Assembly (NCBI RefSeq): GCF_009833965.1
Contig: NZ_CP047165.1
Location: 1,240,001 to 1,304,000 of the forward strand
Direction of reading: 5' to 3'
Length of the DNA stretch: 64,000 nt
From: Pelistega ratti
GTDB taxonomy: Bacteria; Pseudomonadota; Gammaproteobacteria; Burkholderiales; Burkholderiaceae_B
In this document: positions 9,038-19,110 of the stretch, piece by piece
Layout of the letters: every line of letters starts with the position of its first letter
Numbering within the stretch: the stretch's first letter is position 1
Notes under the pieces: model-generated
What the model was told of the DNA's origin: nothing
Database searches by the model: none
What the model saw: the letters and a program-made list of their open reading frames with translations, nothing else
Made by a program: the position numbers and the translations under genes

Positions 9038-9289
9038 TTGCTCCCTCTTCCCATCCTATATTTATATCAAATAGCATATTCAAAAAATTATGCCATATTT
9101 TTACTTTATTTTCCTAAGATATAATATTAGTTTAACAGTATAGAACGGATAGATTTTTATAAAAATAATGTTTAAAAATGGAATAAGAAAAAATATACCC
9201 TATATCTAAACTAATTTTGATAAAAAGAATAACATTATTATTCTAAAAATACAGAAAAATAATAGATATAGAGTACATGATTGAACACA
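9038..9289. other. Non-coding stretch between thiZ and the DASS transporter gene
   Basis: No ORF, tRNA or recognisable riboswitch. The sequence is strongly AT-rich. The thiZ promoter must lie here but no hexamer pair is convincing enough to call. Confidence 0.5.
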
Positions 9290-9290
9290 A

Positions 9291-9319
9291 CAAAAAGGGA
9301 AGAAGTTTCCTTCTTCCCT
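9291..9319 (-). terminator. Intrinsic terminator of the DASS transporter gene
   Basis: AGGGAAGAAG (9296-9305) pairs perfectly with CTTCTTCCCT (9310-9319) around a 4-nt loop, a 10-bp stem. On the minus strand it is followed by TTTTTG. It lies 37 nt past the transporter stop codon. Confidence 0.92.
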
Positions 9320-9355
9320 CTCGTTGCATTCACAATAAAAACGACATCAACACAA

Positions 9356-10846
9356 CTATAAGATTCCCAACCATTTCCAGTAAGTACCTGCAAATACCAG
9401 CATTAGAAGATACCCAACAAGAGTAATCGCTATCCCCACCTTAGCAAATTGCTTCGCATTAAATGTTTCTGTCCCTAAACAAACCATATTTTGTGGAGCA
9501 TTAATAGGAAGAATAAACCCATAACTAATCACAAAGCCTAATACCATTGTCATGCCAATACGATTAATATCACCGGGAAGTTTTTCTATTAAAGAAATCA
9601 TTATAGGAATCATCGAAGAAGAAAGCGCCGTGGCACTTGCAAAACCAAGGTGAATAACAATCAAAAATGCTGCCAATATTGCAAAAACTACTAAAGGCCC
9701 AAAAGCATCTAATCCTGTTTTACTAATAATTTGAGACCCTAGCCAATCCCCCGCTTGTGTTTGAAGAATCGTTGTTCCTAAGCTAATACCCACACCAAAC
9801 ACAATGACTGTTCCCCAAGGTACTCGACTTTGAATATCTTTCCAGCTAATAACACCAATTTTAGGTAAAAGTAAAATCGCCAAAGCCACCGTTGTCGTTG
9901 CCGTTGTACTGTAATTATGTAATTTACCTTCTGTTGCCCAAACACAAATCAGAGCTAGTGTAACAAGCAATAAACGTTTTTGTGCAGAAGTCATTGCACC
10001 TAATTCTGCAATTTGTTTTCTGACCGTTTCCTGACCACCTTGAAGCCCTTTCACTTCTGGAGGAAAGAATTTCATTGTGATAATGACAAGTACAACTGAC
10101 ATGATAATAGACCATGGCACACCGGCGATAAACCAATTTACCCATGCGACACGTTCGCCAAGCTTACTCTCCATAAAACCTACTGTTAATAAGTTTTGTG
10201 CTGCCGCTGTCTGGATACCCACATTCCATATACTGATACTCTGTGCTACCACAATCATTAAGCCTGCAGCCAAATTAGAACGTTTATCCACACCAAAAGC
10301 AGCAATAATACCCAAAATCACCGGTATCATGGCAGCACTACGGGCAGTCGCACTTGGGACAACAAGACTCAATATAATTGTTACCAATACCGTACCAATA
10401 AAAATAGATTTTGTACTTGTACCGACCAGATTCATGGTTGTTAATGCAATTCTTCTATCTAAACCAGTATAAGTCATGCAAGCAGCTAAAAATAATGCCG
10501 CCGCCACCAATGCTAAAGCGGCATTACTAAAACCACCTAAGGCTAACGATAAAGATTCTTTTGTTCCCCATAAAGTACCTACCGCTGCGTTAGGATTAAT
10601 ACTAGGCGATAAGCCAACTAGAAAGATAATTAAACCTAATATAATAATGGAACTAGCTTCATACGAAATCGCTTCGGTAATCCACACTACTACCGCAAAA
10701 ATCAAAATTGCCAACGCTCGATGACCCGCAATAGTTAAGCCGTCAGGGGTAGGGAGTAAAAGAATAACGATTAATGCAATAAACCCAGCTAACAAACCAA
10801 AGGGAAACTTCCCCGGTGCAAAGAATGGTTCTTTTGGTGTATTCAT
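9356..10846 (-). CDS. DASS family sodium/divalent-anion symporter
   Basis: The 496-residue protein has a dozen or so hydrophobic segments and belongs to the divalent anion:Na+ symporter (SLC13/CitT/SdcS-like) family. Recognisable segments are WITEAISYEASSI, VPSATARSAAMIPVI with the family's conserved Ser/Thr-rich loop, and the second-repeat FASATALSSSMIPIM. Members import succinate, malate, fumarate, citrate, tartrate or sulfate; the substrate here is not determined. It is a single-gene unit with a strong terminator. Its 5' region carries two overlapping dyads (10971-11024) that may be a leader structure or operator. Confidence 0.85.
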   Translation of the reverse strand: MNTPKEPFFAPGKFPFGLLAGFIALIVILLLPTPDGLTIAGHRALAILIFAVVVWITEAISYEASSIIILGLIIFLVGLSPSINPNAAVGTLWGTKESLSLALGGFSNAALALVAAALFLAACMTYTGLDRRIALTTMNLVGTSTKSIFIGTVLVTIILSLVVPSATARSAAMIPVILGIIAAFGVDKRSNLAAGLMIVVAQSISIWNVGIQTAAAQNLLTVGFMESKLGERVAWVNWFIAGVPWSIIMSVVLVIITMKFFPPEVKGLQGGQETVRKQIAELGAMTSAQKRLLLVTLALICVWATEGKLHNYSTTATTTVALAILLLPKIGVISWKDIQSRVPWGTVIVFGVGISLGTTILQTQAGDWLGSQIISKTGLDAFGPLVVFAILAAFLIVIHLGFASATALSSSMIPIMISLIEKLPGDINRIGMTMVLGFVISYGFILPINAPQNMVCLGTETFNAKQFAKVGIAITLVGYLLMLVFAGTYWKWLGIL

Positions 10847-10970
10847 CGAAAACCTCTTTAATAAAGTATCATCAAAATATATTGACCATATCTATGGTAA
10901 ATATACACAGCAATTGAGTCATTTGTATTTCACTTCTTTCATACTATATAAACATCTTGTTAAGAGTAAT

Positions 10971-11024
10971 ATATGGTACCTACAACCTACTCAATACTCT
11001 TAGTTAAGTGAATACCTAACTAAG
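10971..11024. promoter_or_regulatory. Overlapping inverted repeats upstream of the DASS transporter gene
   Basis: TAAGAGT (10971-10977) can pair with ACTCTTA (10996-11002). CTTAGTTA (10999-11006) can pair with TAACTAAG (11017-11024). The two pairings share 10999-11002, so they are mutually exclusive in RNA. The site lies about 125-180 nt before the transporter start codon. Leader switch or operator is a guess. The rest of the 378-nt gap (10847-11224) holds only the dsbC terminator. Confidence 0.35.
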
Positions 11025-11161
11025 CCAAATTATACTCTGCCCCCCTATTACTTATCCTAGTATTTTTACCTTCTTTACAAAACGCAACGGTACATTTCTA
11101 ATCAATAATATTTTAAATCTAAAATATAAAAATCCTTAAAAAACAAAAAGTTACAAATCCA

Positions 11162-11196
11162 TAAAAATAGAGCGACAGGATTCACACTGTCGCTCT
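11162..11196 (-). terminator. Intrinsic terminator of dsbC
   Basis: AGAGCGACAG (11169-11178) and CTGTCGCTCT (11187-11196) form a perfect 10-bp stem with an 8-nt loop, followed on the minus strand by ATTTTTAT. It lies 28 nt after the dsbC stop codon. Confidence 0.92.
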
Positions 11197-11224
11197 GCAC
11201 ATATCAATAAACTAGACAACAGTA

Positions 11225-11920
11225 TTATTTTTTTAAGGCTTCTTCAATCATTGATGCATTGACAAAACCATTAAAACGTTCACCATTACCTAATAAAATC
11301 ATTGGTGTTCCTCGCATTTGGAATTTTCTCGATACTGCTAATGCATCAGGAATGGGTGCATCACACTCTTTTGCCGATTCTGGTGTTTCACCTTTATGCA
11401 TCCAGTTTGCCCAAGTTACATTTGGATCAGAAGAGCACCAAATATTATTTGCCTTTTTCACAGAGTCTCTACCTAAAATTGGCACAATAAACGTATAGAT
11501 TGAGGCATTATCAATTTTATCGAGTTCTCCATATAAACGTTTACAATAGTGACAATTAGGATCTTCAAAGGTAATAATTTTTCGCTCACCGTTACCATTA
11601 ACACGCTTAATCGCTTTATTCAAAGGCAATGCCTCTATATCCTTTAGACTTAACTGTTTTATTTTGGTTTCAGTTAAATCTACTTTACTCTGAGTATCAA
11701 TCAAATTACCTGCCAAAATATATGTCCCTGCTTTATCGGTATAAAGGATAGTTTCATCCGTTACTACCTCATAAATATTAGGATACTTAGTCGGTTCTAC
11801 ACTCTCAATATTGATATCAAAAGCTTTCTCTAAATTTTTCTTGATGGTATCTGTTTCTGCTGCCATCACTGCAGAACCTAAAAAAAGACTGAATAGGGTT
11901 AATTTTTTGATTAATTTCAT
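11225..11920 (-). CDS. dsbC: Periplasmic protein disulfide isomerase DsbC
   Basis: A 231-residue secreted thioredoxin-fold isomerase that reshuffles wrong disulfides in the periplasm. Residues 1-20 are a signal peptide (MKLIKKLTLF...SAVMAA). An N-terminal dimerisation domain follows, then the active site FEDPNCHYCKRLY (Cys123, Cys126) and the cis-Pro loop RGTPMILL. A second Cys pair lies between IWCSSD and ECDAP. Its reductant DsbD is not in the window. Single-gene unit with its own terminator. Confidence 0.92.
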   Translation of the reverse strand: MKLIKKLTLFSLFLGSAVMAAETDTIKKNLEKAFDINIESVEPTKYPNIYEVVTDETILYTDKAGTYILAGNLIDTQSKVDLTETKIKQLSLKDIEALPLNKAIKRVNGNGERKIITFEDPNCHYCKRLYGELDKIDNASIYTFIVPILGRDSVKKANNIWCSSDPNVTWANWMHKGETPESAKECDAPIPDALAVSRKFQMRGTPMILLGNGERFNGFVNASMIEEALKK

Positions 11921-12047
11921 TATTTCTCCTAGTTGAGTATCTCACTATAGCGGCTTATTGTACCTTAACACTACACAAAACAATACTATCTCACCGCCCT
12001 AAAAAATAAAAACACATTATTTTATAATGTAACTATCTCATAAAAAC

Positions 12048-13304
12048 TTATCTAGCACTAGGCGATCCTGCTTCTCTTGGCCATAAAATCCACATTTTAC
12101 CTTGTTGCTTCATACGACCTGCCATTTGCCCTGCCTGATCACCACTTCCCCAGAAAAAGTCTGCTCGAGCAGCCCCTTTAATAGCAGCCCCCGTATCTTG
12201 TGCAAATACCACACGTTGTAGCGGCTCATTACTATTAGGCTGAGTTGTCGCTAAAAATACAGGACTACCTAATGGGACATAGGTTGGATCAACGGCAATA
12301 GCGTGCTGAGCAATCAATGGAATACCATAAGCCCCTTTAGGTCCAGCAATTTGATCACGAATACGCTCTTCCCTAAAAAATACCATTGCCTGATTACTAT
12401 TTAACATCTCAGGAACACGATCAGGATTCTGTTGCGCCCATTTTTTAATATTCTGCATAGAGGCTTGTTGCACAGGAAGCTCACCTTTATCGGCTAACCA
12501 TTTCCCAATTGAGGAATACTGTCTGCCATTATGATCGGCATAAGCAAGACGGAAAGAAGAACCATCTGTCAGCTGTACTCGACCAGATCCTTGTACTTGT
12601 AAGAAAAACGCTTCAACAGGATCATCTAACCAAGCAATGACAGGTGGTTTATCTGTACGTTGTTCAATTTCTGCACGCGTATCATAAGGAACAACCTTAT
12701 TATCAACAACTTTTCCTCGGATACGCTTACCTGCTAATTCAGGGTAAACCTTACCTAAATCAATCGTTAATAAATCAGAAGGAGGGGCATACATTGGCCA
12801 TTGATAGACACCATCTCTTGAACGAGAGCCATTAACAATAGGCTCATAATAACCCGTCACCAAACCCTGAGAGCCCTGACTACCTATTACTGCCCAAGGC
12901 TGTAAGTATTGTTGTAAAAAGTTTTTCGCTTCTTGTCCATCAACATTTACCCCCTTTTGAGCCACCGCTTGGCAAACAGGGTACCATACTTGAGGGGTAG
13001 CTCTTGCAGGAATTGTCAAAGAACCTGATATCGGTCGCATTAACCCTCGGCAATTATTCACCAATGCTAACCAAATATTTTCACCATCTTCTTGAGACCA
13101 TCCCGGTAAATCTCCCCAATTTACCGCCTGATACTGTGCATTAAGTGTTCGAGAAGGCGTAGTTTTAAACACATCACTAGCAGGGATATTAAGTGGGGCA
13201 TAAATATCTATACTCTCATCGGCTACCCCTTGATAATCCGCATAATCTGAACGTGTTGAACACGCAGCCAACAACACAGCACTACATAGCAATAATTTTT
13301 TCAT
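12048..13304 (-). CDS. mltA: Membrane-bound lytic murein transglycosylase A
   Basis: A 418-residue outer-membrane lipoprotein: the signal peptide ends in lipobox LLAAC with Cys15 as the lipidated residue. The MltA domain (about residues 130-290) has VTGYYEP and FFLQVQGSGRVQL, and the 3D domain follows with its aspartates in VVFAQDTGAAIKGAARADFF. It cleaves peptidoglycan glycan strands with formation of 1,6-anhydro-MurNAc ends. It is divergent from rpe with a 134-nt shared promoter region. Confidence 0.95.
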   Translation of the reverse strand: MKKLLLCSAVLLAACSTRSDYADYQGVADESIDIYAPLNIPASDVFKTTPSRTLNAQYQAVNWGDLPGWSQEDGENIWLALVNNCRGLMRPISGSLTIPARATPQVWYPVCQAVAQKGVNVDGQEAKNFLQQYLQPWAVIGSQGSQGLVTGYYEPIVNGSRSRDGVYQWPMYAPPSDLLTIDLGKVYPELAGKRIRGKVVDNKVVPYDTRAEIEQRTDKPPVIAWLDDPVEAFFLQVQGSGRVQLTDGSSFRLAYADHNGRQYSSIGKWLADKGELPVQQASMQNIKKWAQQNPDRVPEMLNSNQAMVFFREERIRDQIAGPKGAYGIPLIAQHAIAVDPTYVPLGSPVFLATTQPNSNEPLQRVVFAQDTGAAIKGAARADFFWGSGDQAGQMAGRMKQQGKMWILWPREAGSPSAR

Positions 13305-13438
13305 ACCTATATTCTCAATATCCTTATGGCTAAGAAAATATCTAGCCCATCGTAAATAAAACCATAATCTAAACAGTAGTAATATAATACTTTATTCCCA
13401 ATTCTTTCACGATTTCCTTATTTCTATACTTACAAATT

Positions 13439-14128
13439 ATGACAGTTAATCACGATATTCGTATTGCACCTAGTATTCTTTCTGCCGATTTTGCTCGCTT
13501 AGGGCAAGAAGTACAAGATGTTATTGCGGCAGGAGCAGATTGGATTCACTTTGATGTGATGGATAATCATTATGTTCCTAATCTCACTATTGGCCCTATG
13601 GTCTGTCAAGCAATACGCCCCTACACCCAAGCACCGATTGATGTCCATCTAATGGTAGAACCTGTTGATAGCCTAATTCCCATGTTTGCAAAAGCAGGTG
13701 CTAATATCATTACATTTCACCCAGAAGCCTCAAAACATATTGATCGTAGCCTTGCCCTTATTCGTGATCATGGTTGTCAAGCAGGACTTGTTTTTAACCC
13801 TGCCACCTCTTTACATTATTTAGACTATGTCATGGATAAAATCGATATTATTTTATTAATGTCTGTTAATCCCGGATTTGGTGGACAATCCTTTATTCCT
13901 GCGACATTAGATAAAATCCGAGCCACTCGCCAACGTATCCAAGACCATCAAGCAAAAGGGGGACAACCCATTCGCCTTGAAGTAGATGGAGGAATTAAAG
14001 TGGATAATATTGCCGAGGTTTATGCCGCTGGTGCAGATACCTTTGTGGCTGGCTCTGCTATTTTTGGTCAAAAAGATTATGCAGATGTTATTGCAAAAAT
14101 GCGTGCTGAAATTGCTAAGGTTGCTTAA
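13439..14128 (+). CDS. rpe: Ribulose-phosphate 3-epimerase
   Basis: A 229-residue TIM-barrel enzyme interconverting D-ribulose 5-phosphate and D-xylulose 5-phosphate in the pentose phosphate pathway. Motifs: [12 protein letters not shown] at the N terminus, [11 protein letters not shown] with the metal-binding His/Asp, [13 protein letters not shown] and EVDGGI. It is followed 23 nt later by gph. The rpe-gph-trpE order is common in Burkholderiales and other proteobacteria. Confidence 0.96.
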   Translation: MTVNHDIRIAPSILSADFARLGQEVQDVIAAGADWIHFDVMDNHYVPNLTIGPMVCQAIRPYTQAPIDVHLMVEPVDSLIPMFAKAGANIITFHPEASKHIDRSLALIRDHGCQAGLVFNPATSLHYLDYVMDKIDIILLMSVNPGFGGQSFIPATLDKIRATRQRIQDHQAKGGQPIRLEVDGGIKVDNIAEVYAAGADTFVAGSAIFGQKDYADVIAKMRAEIAKVA

Positions 14129-14151
14129 ATAGTATGCTATAGGAAAGTATT

Positions 14152-14844
14152 ATGAATACCTTATCCTCACGCTATCGTGCGGTTTTATTTGATTTAGATG
14201 GTACGCTAGTTGATAGTATCCCCGATTTAGCGAGTGCAACCAATGCAATGCTCAACGACCTTGGTATGGCGACACTCCCTTTAGCACAACTAAGCCAGTT
14301 TGTTGGTAAAGGGTCGGATATGCTTATAAAGCGAGCATTAGCCAATAAACTCATACCTGATGAGCCTGAAGAAACCCTATTTTCTCGTGCTAGACAACTC
14401 TTTAAAAAACATTACCATCACGATAATGGCACACAAAGTCAGCTTTATCCTTATGTGGTAGAAGGTCTTCATACATTACAAAAAGCAGGACTTCTCCTCG
14501 CTGTTGTCACCAATAAACCAGAAGAGTTTACTCACCCTCTACTTGATAAAATGGGCATTACCCATTTCTTTGATTGTATTGTTAGTGGCGATACTTGTTC
14601 TCGCAAAAAACCCTTTCCCGATCCTCTATTTTATGCGTGTAAAAAACTAAATATATCCCCTCAAGAAGCCTTATTTATCGGCGATTCTATTAATGATGCC
14701 CAAGCTGCACAAGCCGCACAAATGGATGTTTTACTCCTTCCTTATGGTTACAATGAGGGAATTTCTGTGCAAACTTTAAAAGTTAATGCTATAGTAGAGG
14801 ACATACGTTTTGTTGCAGAATGGATTTCTGCACAAAATAACTAG
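14152..14844 (+). CDS. gph: Phosphoglycolate phosphatase
   Basis: A 230-residue HAD-superfamily hydrolase: nucleophile motif LFDLDGTLVDS near the N terminus, cap domain, VVTNKPEEF (motif II) and FIGDSINDAQAA (motif IV). It detoxifies 2-phosphoglycolate formed in DNA repair. The adjacent rpe and the downstream trp leader, whose first codon is only 21 nt past this stop, suggest either read-through into trp or a trp promoter inside the gph end. The classical neighbour context supports Gph over other HAD phosphatases. Confidence 0.9.
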   Translation: MNTLSSRYRAVLFDLDGTLVDSIPDLASATNAMLNDLGMATLPLAQLSQFVGKGSDMLIKRALANKLIPDEPEETLFSRARQLFKKHYHHDNGTQSQLYPYVVEGLHTLQKAGLLLAVVTNKPEEFTHPLLDKMGITHFFDCIVSGDTCSRKKPFPDPLFYACKKLNISPQEALFIGDSINDAQAAQAAQMDVLLLPYGYNEGISVQTLKVNAIVEDIRFVAEWISAQNN

Positions 14845-14864
14845 TTTTTAACCTTGATTCTTTT

Positions 14865-14975
14865 ATGATGCATAATATTCTGACTTTCAACACTTTTTCT
14901 TATACCTATTATGGGTATTGGTGGTGTTCGTCTGTCGGGTTTATGGTGTCTCAAACAAAAGCGGTGTCACGCTAA
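14865..14975 (+). CDS. trpL: trp operon leader peptide TrpL
   Basis: A 36-residue leader ORF (start ATG at 14865 or 14868) contains YYGYWWC, with tandem Trp codons at 14919-14924. It is followed by the attenuator hairpin at 15014-15050 and then trpE. Tandem Trp codons immediately upstream of an antiterminator strand (14936-14943) are the mark of ribosome-mediated transcription attenuation: a ribosome stalled for lack of charged tRNA-Trp would free that strand. The Shine-Dalgarno sequence is weak. No other trp regulator is visible nearby. Confidence 0.92.
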   Translation: MMHNILTFNTFSYTYYGYWWCSSVGFMVSQTKAVSR

Positions 14976-15050
14976 TGTTTAAAGGCTCAAATCGTTAAAA
15001 ACAGCTTATTAATAAACCCGGCAACCTTAATGGAAAGACCGGGTTTTTTT
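14936..15050 (+). promoter_or_regulatory. trp attenuator: antiterminator strand and terminator
   Basis: The terminator is AAACCCGG (15014-15021) paired with CCGGGTTT (15039-15046), a 17-nt loop and a run of seven T (15044-15050). The competing antiterminator is CGGGTTTA (14936-14943), perfectly complementary to TAAACCCG (15013-15020), starting 11 nt after the second Trp codon. The two structures cannot coexist. A clear 1:2 pause hairpin was not identified; GTTT/AAAC around 14939-14957 is a weak candidate. Confidence 0.9.
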
Positions 15051-15092
15051 ATAGCAACTCGGTTAAACCATCAATTACTTTAGAAGACAAAT

Positions 15093-16616
15093 ATGATGAC
15101 TGAAATTGAATTTAATGCATTAGCAGCTCAAGGCTACAACCGCATTCCCTTAATTAAAGAGACCTATGCTGACCTAGATACTACCTTGGGTATTTATTTA
15201 AAACTCGCCCATTCTGGAAAAGAGTCAGGCAAAATGAGTTGCTTACTAGAGTCTGTTGTAGGTGGTGAACGGTTTGGACGCTACTCTTTTATTGGCTTAC
15301 CCGCCAAAACAGTGATTAAATCACAAGGACAACATACTGAGGTATTACATCAAGGTAAAGTTGTTGAAACCCATGAGGGCGATCCATTAGCCTTTATTCA
15401 AGCCTACCAAAAACGATTTAAAGTGGCTCTTCGCCCCGGTATTCCTCGCTTTGCAGGTGGTCTAGCAGGATATTTTGCTTACGATACTGTTCGCCATATT
15501 GAGACCAAACTAGGGCCAACCGTTAAACCTTTCCCCGAAGGATTGGATAACGTTCCTGATATTCTACTGATGCAAGTAGATGAAATGGTTATTGTGGATA
15601 ATGTGATTGGTCGTACTTATCTTATTGTCTACGCCGATCCTACACAGGAAGAGGCTTACTCACAAGCACAAAAACGCTTACTTGAACTACGTATCCTTTT
15701 GCGTAAACCCGTAGAAATTCCTTATAGCTTACCAAGTCTTGTTACCGAAGAAATTCGTAGCTTTAAGAAAAAAGATTTTATTGCTGCTGTTGAAAAAGCC
15801 AAAGAACATATTGCTGCTGGCGATTTAATGCAAGTACAAATCGGACAAGTAATTGCAAAACCTTTCCGTGATTCCCCTCTCTCACTCTACCGCTCTCTTC
15901 GTAGCCTTAATCCTTCTCCTTATATGTATTACTGGAATTTTGGGGATTTCCATGTGGTAGGGGCATCACCTGAAATTCTTGTTCGTCAAGAACAGTTTAT
16001 TGATGAACATCAGGCAACACAATCTAAGATTACTATTCGTCCATTAGCAGGTACTCGTAAACGTGGCGATAGCCCAGCAGAAGATATAGCACTTGCTCAA
16101 GAACTTAAAAATGATCCTAAAGAGATTGCTGAACACTTAATGTTAATTGATTTAGCACGTAATGATATTGGACGAGTTGCAAAAGTAGGCTCTGTTAAAG
16201 TAACGGATCAAATGACCATTGAACGCTATTCTCACGTGATGCACCTTGTTTCTAATGTAGAAGGCACACTCAATAACAATATGGATGCTATTGATGTATT
16301 ACGGGCTACTTTCCCAGCAGGTACGCTAACAGGCGCACCCAAAGTGAAAGCGATGGAAATTATTGATGAACTTGAGCCTGTTCGCCGTGGTATCTATGGT
16401 GGTGCAGCAGGGTATCTCAGCTATAACGGGGCAATGGATATTGCCATTGCTATTCGTACAGGATTAATTAAAGATGGTATGCTTTATGTCCAAGCTGCCG
16501 CTGGTATTGTTGCCGATTCTGATCCTGAAAAAGAATGGTTAGAAACCGAACATAAAGCGCGTGCCGTATTACGTGCCGCCGAACAAGTGCAATATGGTTT
16601 AGATCAACCTATCTAA
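15093..16616 (+). CDS. trpE: Anthranilate synthase component I
   Basis: A 507-residue chorismate-using enzyme that, with TrpG, makes anthranilate. The N-terminal regulatory part shows the [16 protein letters not shown]rp-feedback element (Ser in LLES). The catalytic part has [41 protein letters not shown] and [13 protein letters not shown]. First gene after the trp attenuator, with trpG starting 11 nt downstream. trpF, trpB and trpA are absent from this cluster and presumably elsewhere, as in many Betaproteobacteria. ATG ATG at the start leaves one codon of doubt. Confidence 0.97.
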   Translation: MMTEIEFNALAAQGYNRIPLIKETYADLDTTLGIYLKLAHSGKESGKMSCLLESVVGGERFGRYSFIGLPAKTVIKSQGQHTEVLHQGKVVETHEGDPLAFIQAYQKRFKVALRPGIPRFAGGLAGYFAYDTVRHIETKLGPTVKPFPEGLDNVPDILLMQVDEMVIVDNVIGRTYLIVYADPTQEEAYSQAQKRLLELRILLRKPVEIPYSLPSLVTEEIRSFKKKDFIAAVEKAKEHIAAGDLMQVQIGQVIAKPFRDSPLSLYRSLRSLNPSPYMYYWNFGDFHVVGASPEILVRQEQFIDEHQATQSKITIRPLAGTRKRGDSPAEDIALAQELKNDPKEIAEHLMLIDLARNDIGRVAKVGSVKVTDQMTIERYSHVMHLVSNVEGTLNNNMDAIDVLRATFPAGTLTGAPKVKAMEIIDELEPVRRGIYGGAAGYLSYNGAMDIAIAIRTGLIKDGMLYVQAAAGIVADSDPEKEWLETEHKARAVLRAAEQVQYGLDQPI

Positions 16617-16627
16617 AAGGATTTACT

Positions 16628-17197
16628 ATGTTATTAATGCTAGATAATTACGACTCATTCACCTATAACCTTGTTCAATATTTTGGTGAATTAGGGCAAG
16701 AGGTTAAGGTACTTCGCAACGATCAAACGACTATAGAAGAAATTGAAGCTCTTAATCCTGATTATATTTGTATTTCTCCCGGGCCATGCGACCCTAAACA
16801 AGCGGGGATTTCAATGGATGTGATTCGTCACTTTGCAGGCAAAAAACCCATCCTAGGCGTTTGTTTAGGTCATCAAGCCATAGGTGAAGTTTTTGGTGGC
16901 AATATTGTTCGTGCTAAAACGATTATGCATGGCAAAGCTAGCAAAATTACGCATACCAATACCGATATTTTTAGCCAGATTCCCTCTCCTTATTCAATTA
17001 TTCGTTACCATTCACTCGCTATTGATCGTGACACCCTACCCGATTGTCTTCGTATTACTGCCGAAACAGAAGATGGCGAAATCATGGGAATTGCTCATAA
17101 AACCCTTCCTATCTATGGCGTACAATTTCACCCTGAGTCTATCCTCAGCGAGCATGGACATCAACTTCTCCAAAATTTCTTAAACGTAGAGGTTTAG
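16628..17197 (+). CDS. trpG: Anthranilate synthase component II, glutamine amidotransferase
   Basis: A 189-residue class I glutamine amidotransferase supplying ammonia to TrpE. The oxyanion strand ISPGPCDP, nucleophile Cys in [12 protein letters not shown] and the His-Glu pair in [11 protein letters not shown] are present. It sits between trpE and trpD (1 nt before trpD), so translation is likely coupled. In some bacteria this subunit also serves 4-aminobenzoate synthesis; no pab gene is in the window. Confidence 0.96.
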   Translation: MLLMLDNYDSFTYNLVQYFGELGQEVKVLRNDQTTIEEIEALNPDYICISPGPCDPKQAGISMDVIRHFAGKKPILGVCLGHQAIGEVFGGNIVRAKTIMHGKASKITHTNTDIFSQIPSPYSIIRYHSLAIDRDTLPDCLRITAETEDGEIMGIAHKTLPIYGVQFHPESILSEHGHQLLQNFLNVEV

Positions 17198-17198
17198 C

Positions 17199-18233
17199 AT
17201 GAGTATTTCCTATCAAGAAGCGCTTACCCGTTGTATTGAGCATAGAGAAATCTTTCAAGAAGAGATGACCGAATTAATGCGTGCCTTAATGCGTGGAGAA
17301 ATGCCTGAACCCATTGCTGCTGCATTACTCATGGGATTACGCGTCAAAAAAGAAACAGTTGGTGAAATTTCTGCAGCCGCCCGTGTCATGCGTGAATTTG
17401 CAACACCAGTACAAATTGATAATGCCGATCAAGCCTTAGACATGTGTGGAACAGGTGGTGATGGTAGCCATACCTTTAATATCTCAACCACAGCAATGTT
17501 TGTTGCTGCTGCAGCAGGTGTACCTATTGCTAAACATGGCAATCGTAGTGCCTCCTCTTCTAGCGGTAGTGCAGACGTACTCGAAGCCTTAGGAGCAAAC
17601 ATTGATATTAAAGATCCTCAAAAAATCCGCGAATGTATGCAAGCAACCAATATTGCCTTTATGTTTGCACCCTACCATCATAGCAGCATGAAAAACATCG
17701 CACCCGTACGTAAATTGCTAGGGGTAAGAACAATGTTCAATATTCTTGGGCCTCTTACTAACCCTGCTGGTGCTAAGAACCAGTTAATGGGTGTTTTTCA
17801 CCCCGATCTTGTAGGTATTCAAGTAAGGGTACTCAAAGAACTAGGGTCTAAACACGTTCTTATTCTTCATGGAATGGACGGTTTGGATGAAGCCTCATTA
17901 GGTGCAAAAACACGTATTGGGGAACTAAAAGACGGCCATATTAGAGAATATGATATTCACCCAGAAGACTTTGGTTTATCTATGCACTCCACTAAAAATA
18001 TGCGTGTTAAAGATACACTAGAATCACGCGATGTTATTCGAGGGGTACTCAATAATAATCCCGGACCTAGCCGTGATATTGTCGTACTCAATGCTGGACT
18101 AGCTATCTATACAGGAAATAAGGCAACGAGTATTGAACAAGGTATTCAACTCGCCAATGAACTTATCAGTAACGGAGCAGCACTCGCTAAAATGCACCAA
18201 TTCTGTGAGTACACAAGGAAGTTAGCATCATGA
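17199..18233 (+). CDS. trpD: Anthranilate phosphoribosyltransferase
   Basis: A 344-residue enzyme joining anthranilate and PRPP. Motifs: [17 protein letters not shown] (PRPP binding), [22 protein letters not shown], and [15 protein letters not shown]. Standalone form, not fused to TrpG. Its stop overlaps the trpC start by 4 nt (ATGA), indicating translational coupling. Confidence 0.97.
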   Translation: MSISYQEALTRCIEHREIFQEEMTELMRALMRGEMPEPIAAALLMGLRVKKETVGEISAAARVMREFATPVQIDNADQALDMCGTGGDGSHTFNISTTAMFVAAAAGVPIAKHGNRSASSSSGSADVLEALGANIDIKDPQKIRECMQATNIAFMFAPYHHSSMKNIAPVRKLLGVRTMFNILGPLTNPAGAKNQLMGVFHPDLVGIQVRVLKELGSKHVLILHGMDGLDEASLGAKTRIGELKDGHIREYDIHPEDFGLSMHSTKNMRVKDTLESRDVIRGVLNNNPGPSRDIVVLNAGLAIYTGNKATSIEQGIQLANELISNGAALAKMHQFCEYTRKLAS

Positions 18234-19021
18234 ATGATATTCTTGAGAAAATTCTTACGGTCAAACGCGAAGAGGTCGCTGTCTTACGACAAATGCGTAG
18301 TGAGACAGATTTACTTGCTGAAGCAACAGCACGTCAGGATATTAGGGGCTTTGCTAACCATCTAAGAGAACAAATTTCTGCCAACCAAAATGCAGTGATT
18401 GCAGAAATTAAAAAAGCCTCCCCTTCAAAAGGGGTTATCCGTGAAAACTTTAACCCCACCGAGATAGCAACCAGTTATGCAGCACATGGTGCAACTTGCT
18501 TATCTGTATTAACCGATCAACAATTTTTCCAAGGTTCACCTGATTATCTTCGACAAGCCCGTGCTGCTTGTGCATTACCTATTTTGCGTAAAGACTTTAT
18601 GATTGACCCTTACCAAGTTATTCATGCTAGGGCATTAGGTGCAGATTGTATCTTGTTGATTGTTGCCGCATTGTCCGATACACAGTTACAGGAACTTGAA
18701 GATACCAGTATAGAACTGGGTATGGATGTCTTAATCGAAGTACATAATCGTGAAGAGTTAGAACGTGCTTTACAGCTTAAAAGCCCACTTATCGGTATTA
18801 ATAACCGTAATTTACGCACTTTTGAGGTTAGCCTAGATAATACCGTAAACTTACTTAATGATATTCCTACCGATAGAATGGTCATTACTGAAAGTGGTAT
18901 TCATACACGAGAAGATGTACAGACTATGAATAAGCATCAAGTCTATGGTTTTCTTGTGGGTGAAGCCTTTATGCGAGCAGATAATCCCGGCGAAGCACTC
19001 GCTAAATTATTTGATATATAA
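18230..19021 (+). CDS. trpC: Indole-3-glycerol phosphate synthase
   Basis: A 263-residue TIM barrel that decarboxylates and cyclises CdRP. Motifs: [54 protein letters not shown] and [10 protein letters not shown]. It is monofunctional, with no fused TrpF domain. Last gene of the attenuated trpEGDC operon; 89 nt separate it from the HIT-protein gene. Confidence 0.97.
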   Translation: MNDILEKILTVKREEVAVLRQMRSETDLLAEATARQDIRGFANHLREQISANQNAVIAEIKKASPSKGVIRENFNPTEIATSYAAHGATCLSVLTDQQFFQGSPDYLRQARAACALPILRKDFMIDPYQVIHARALGADCILLIVAALSDTQLQELEDTSIELGMDVLIEVHNREELERALQLKSPLIGINNRNLRTFEVSLDNTVNLLNDIPTDRMVITESGIHTREDVQTMNKHQVYGFLVGEAFMRADNPGEALAKLFDI

Positions 19022-19110
19022 AGTATTTGTCGTATATAGGAAATAATAGGGTGGATAAATAAATCTACCCTATTTATATCAAAGAAAATACAATCTTTAG
19101 AGAAAATTTT

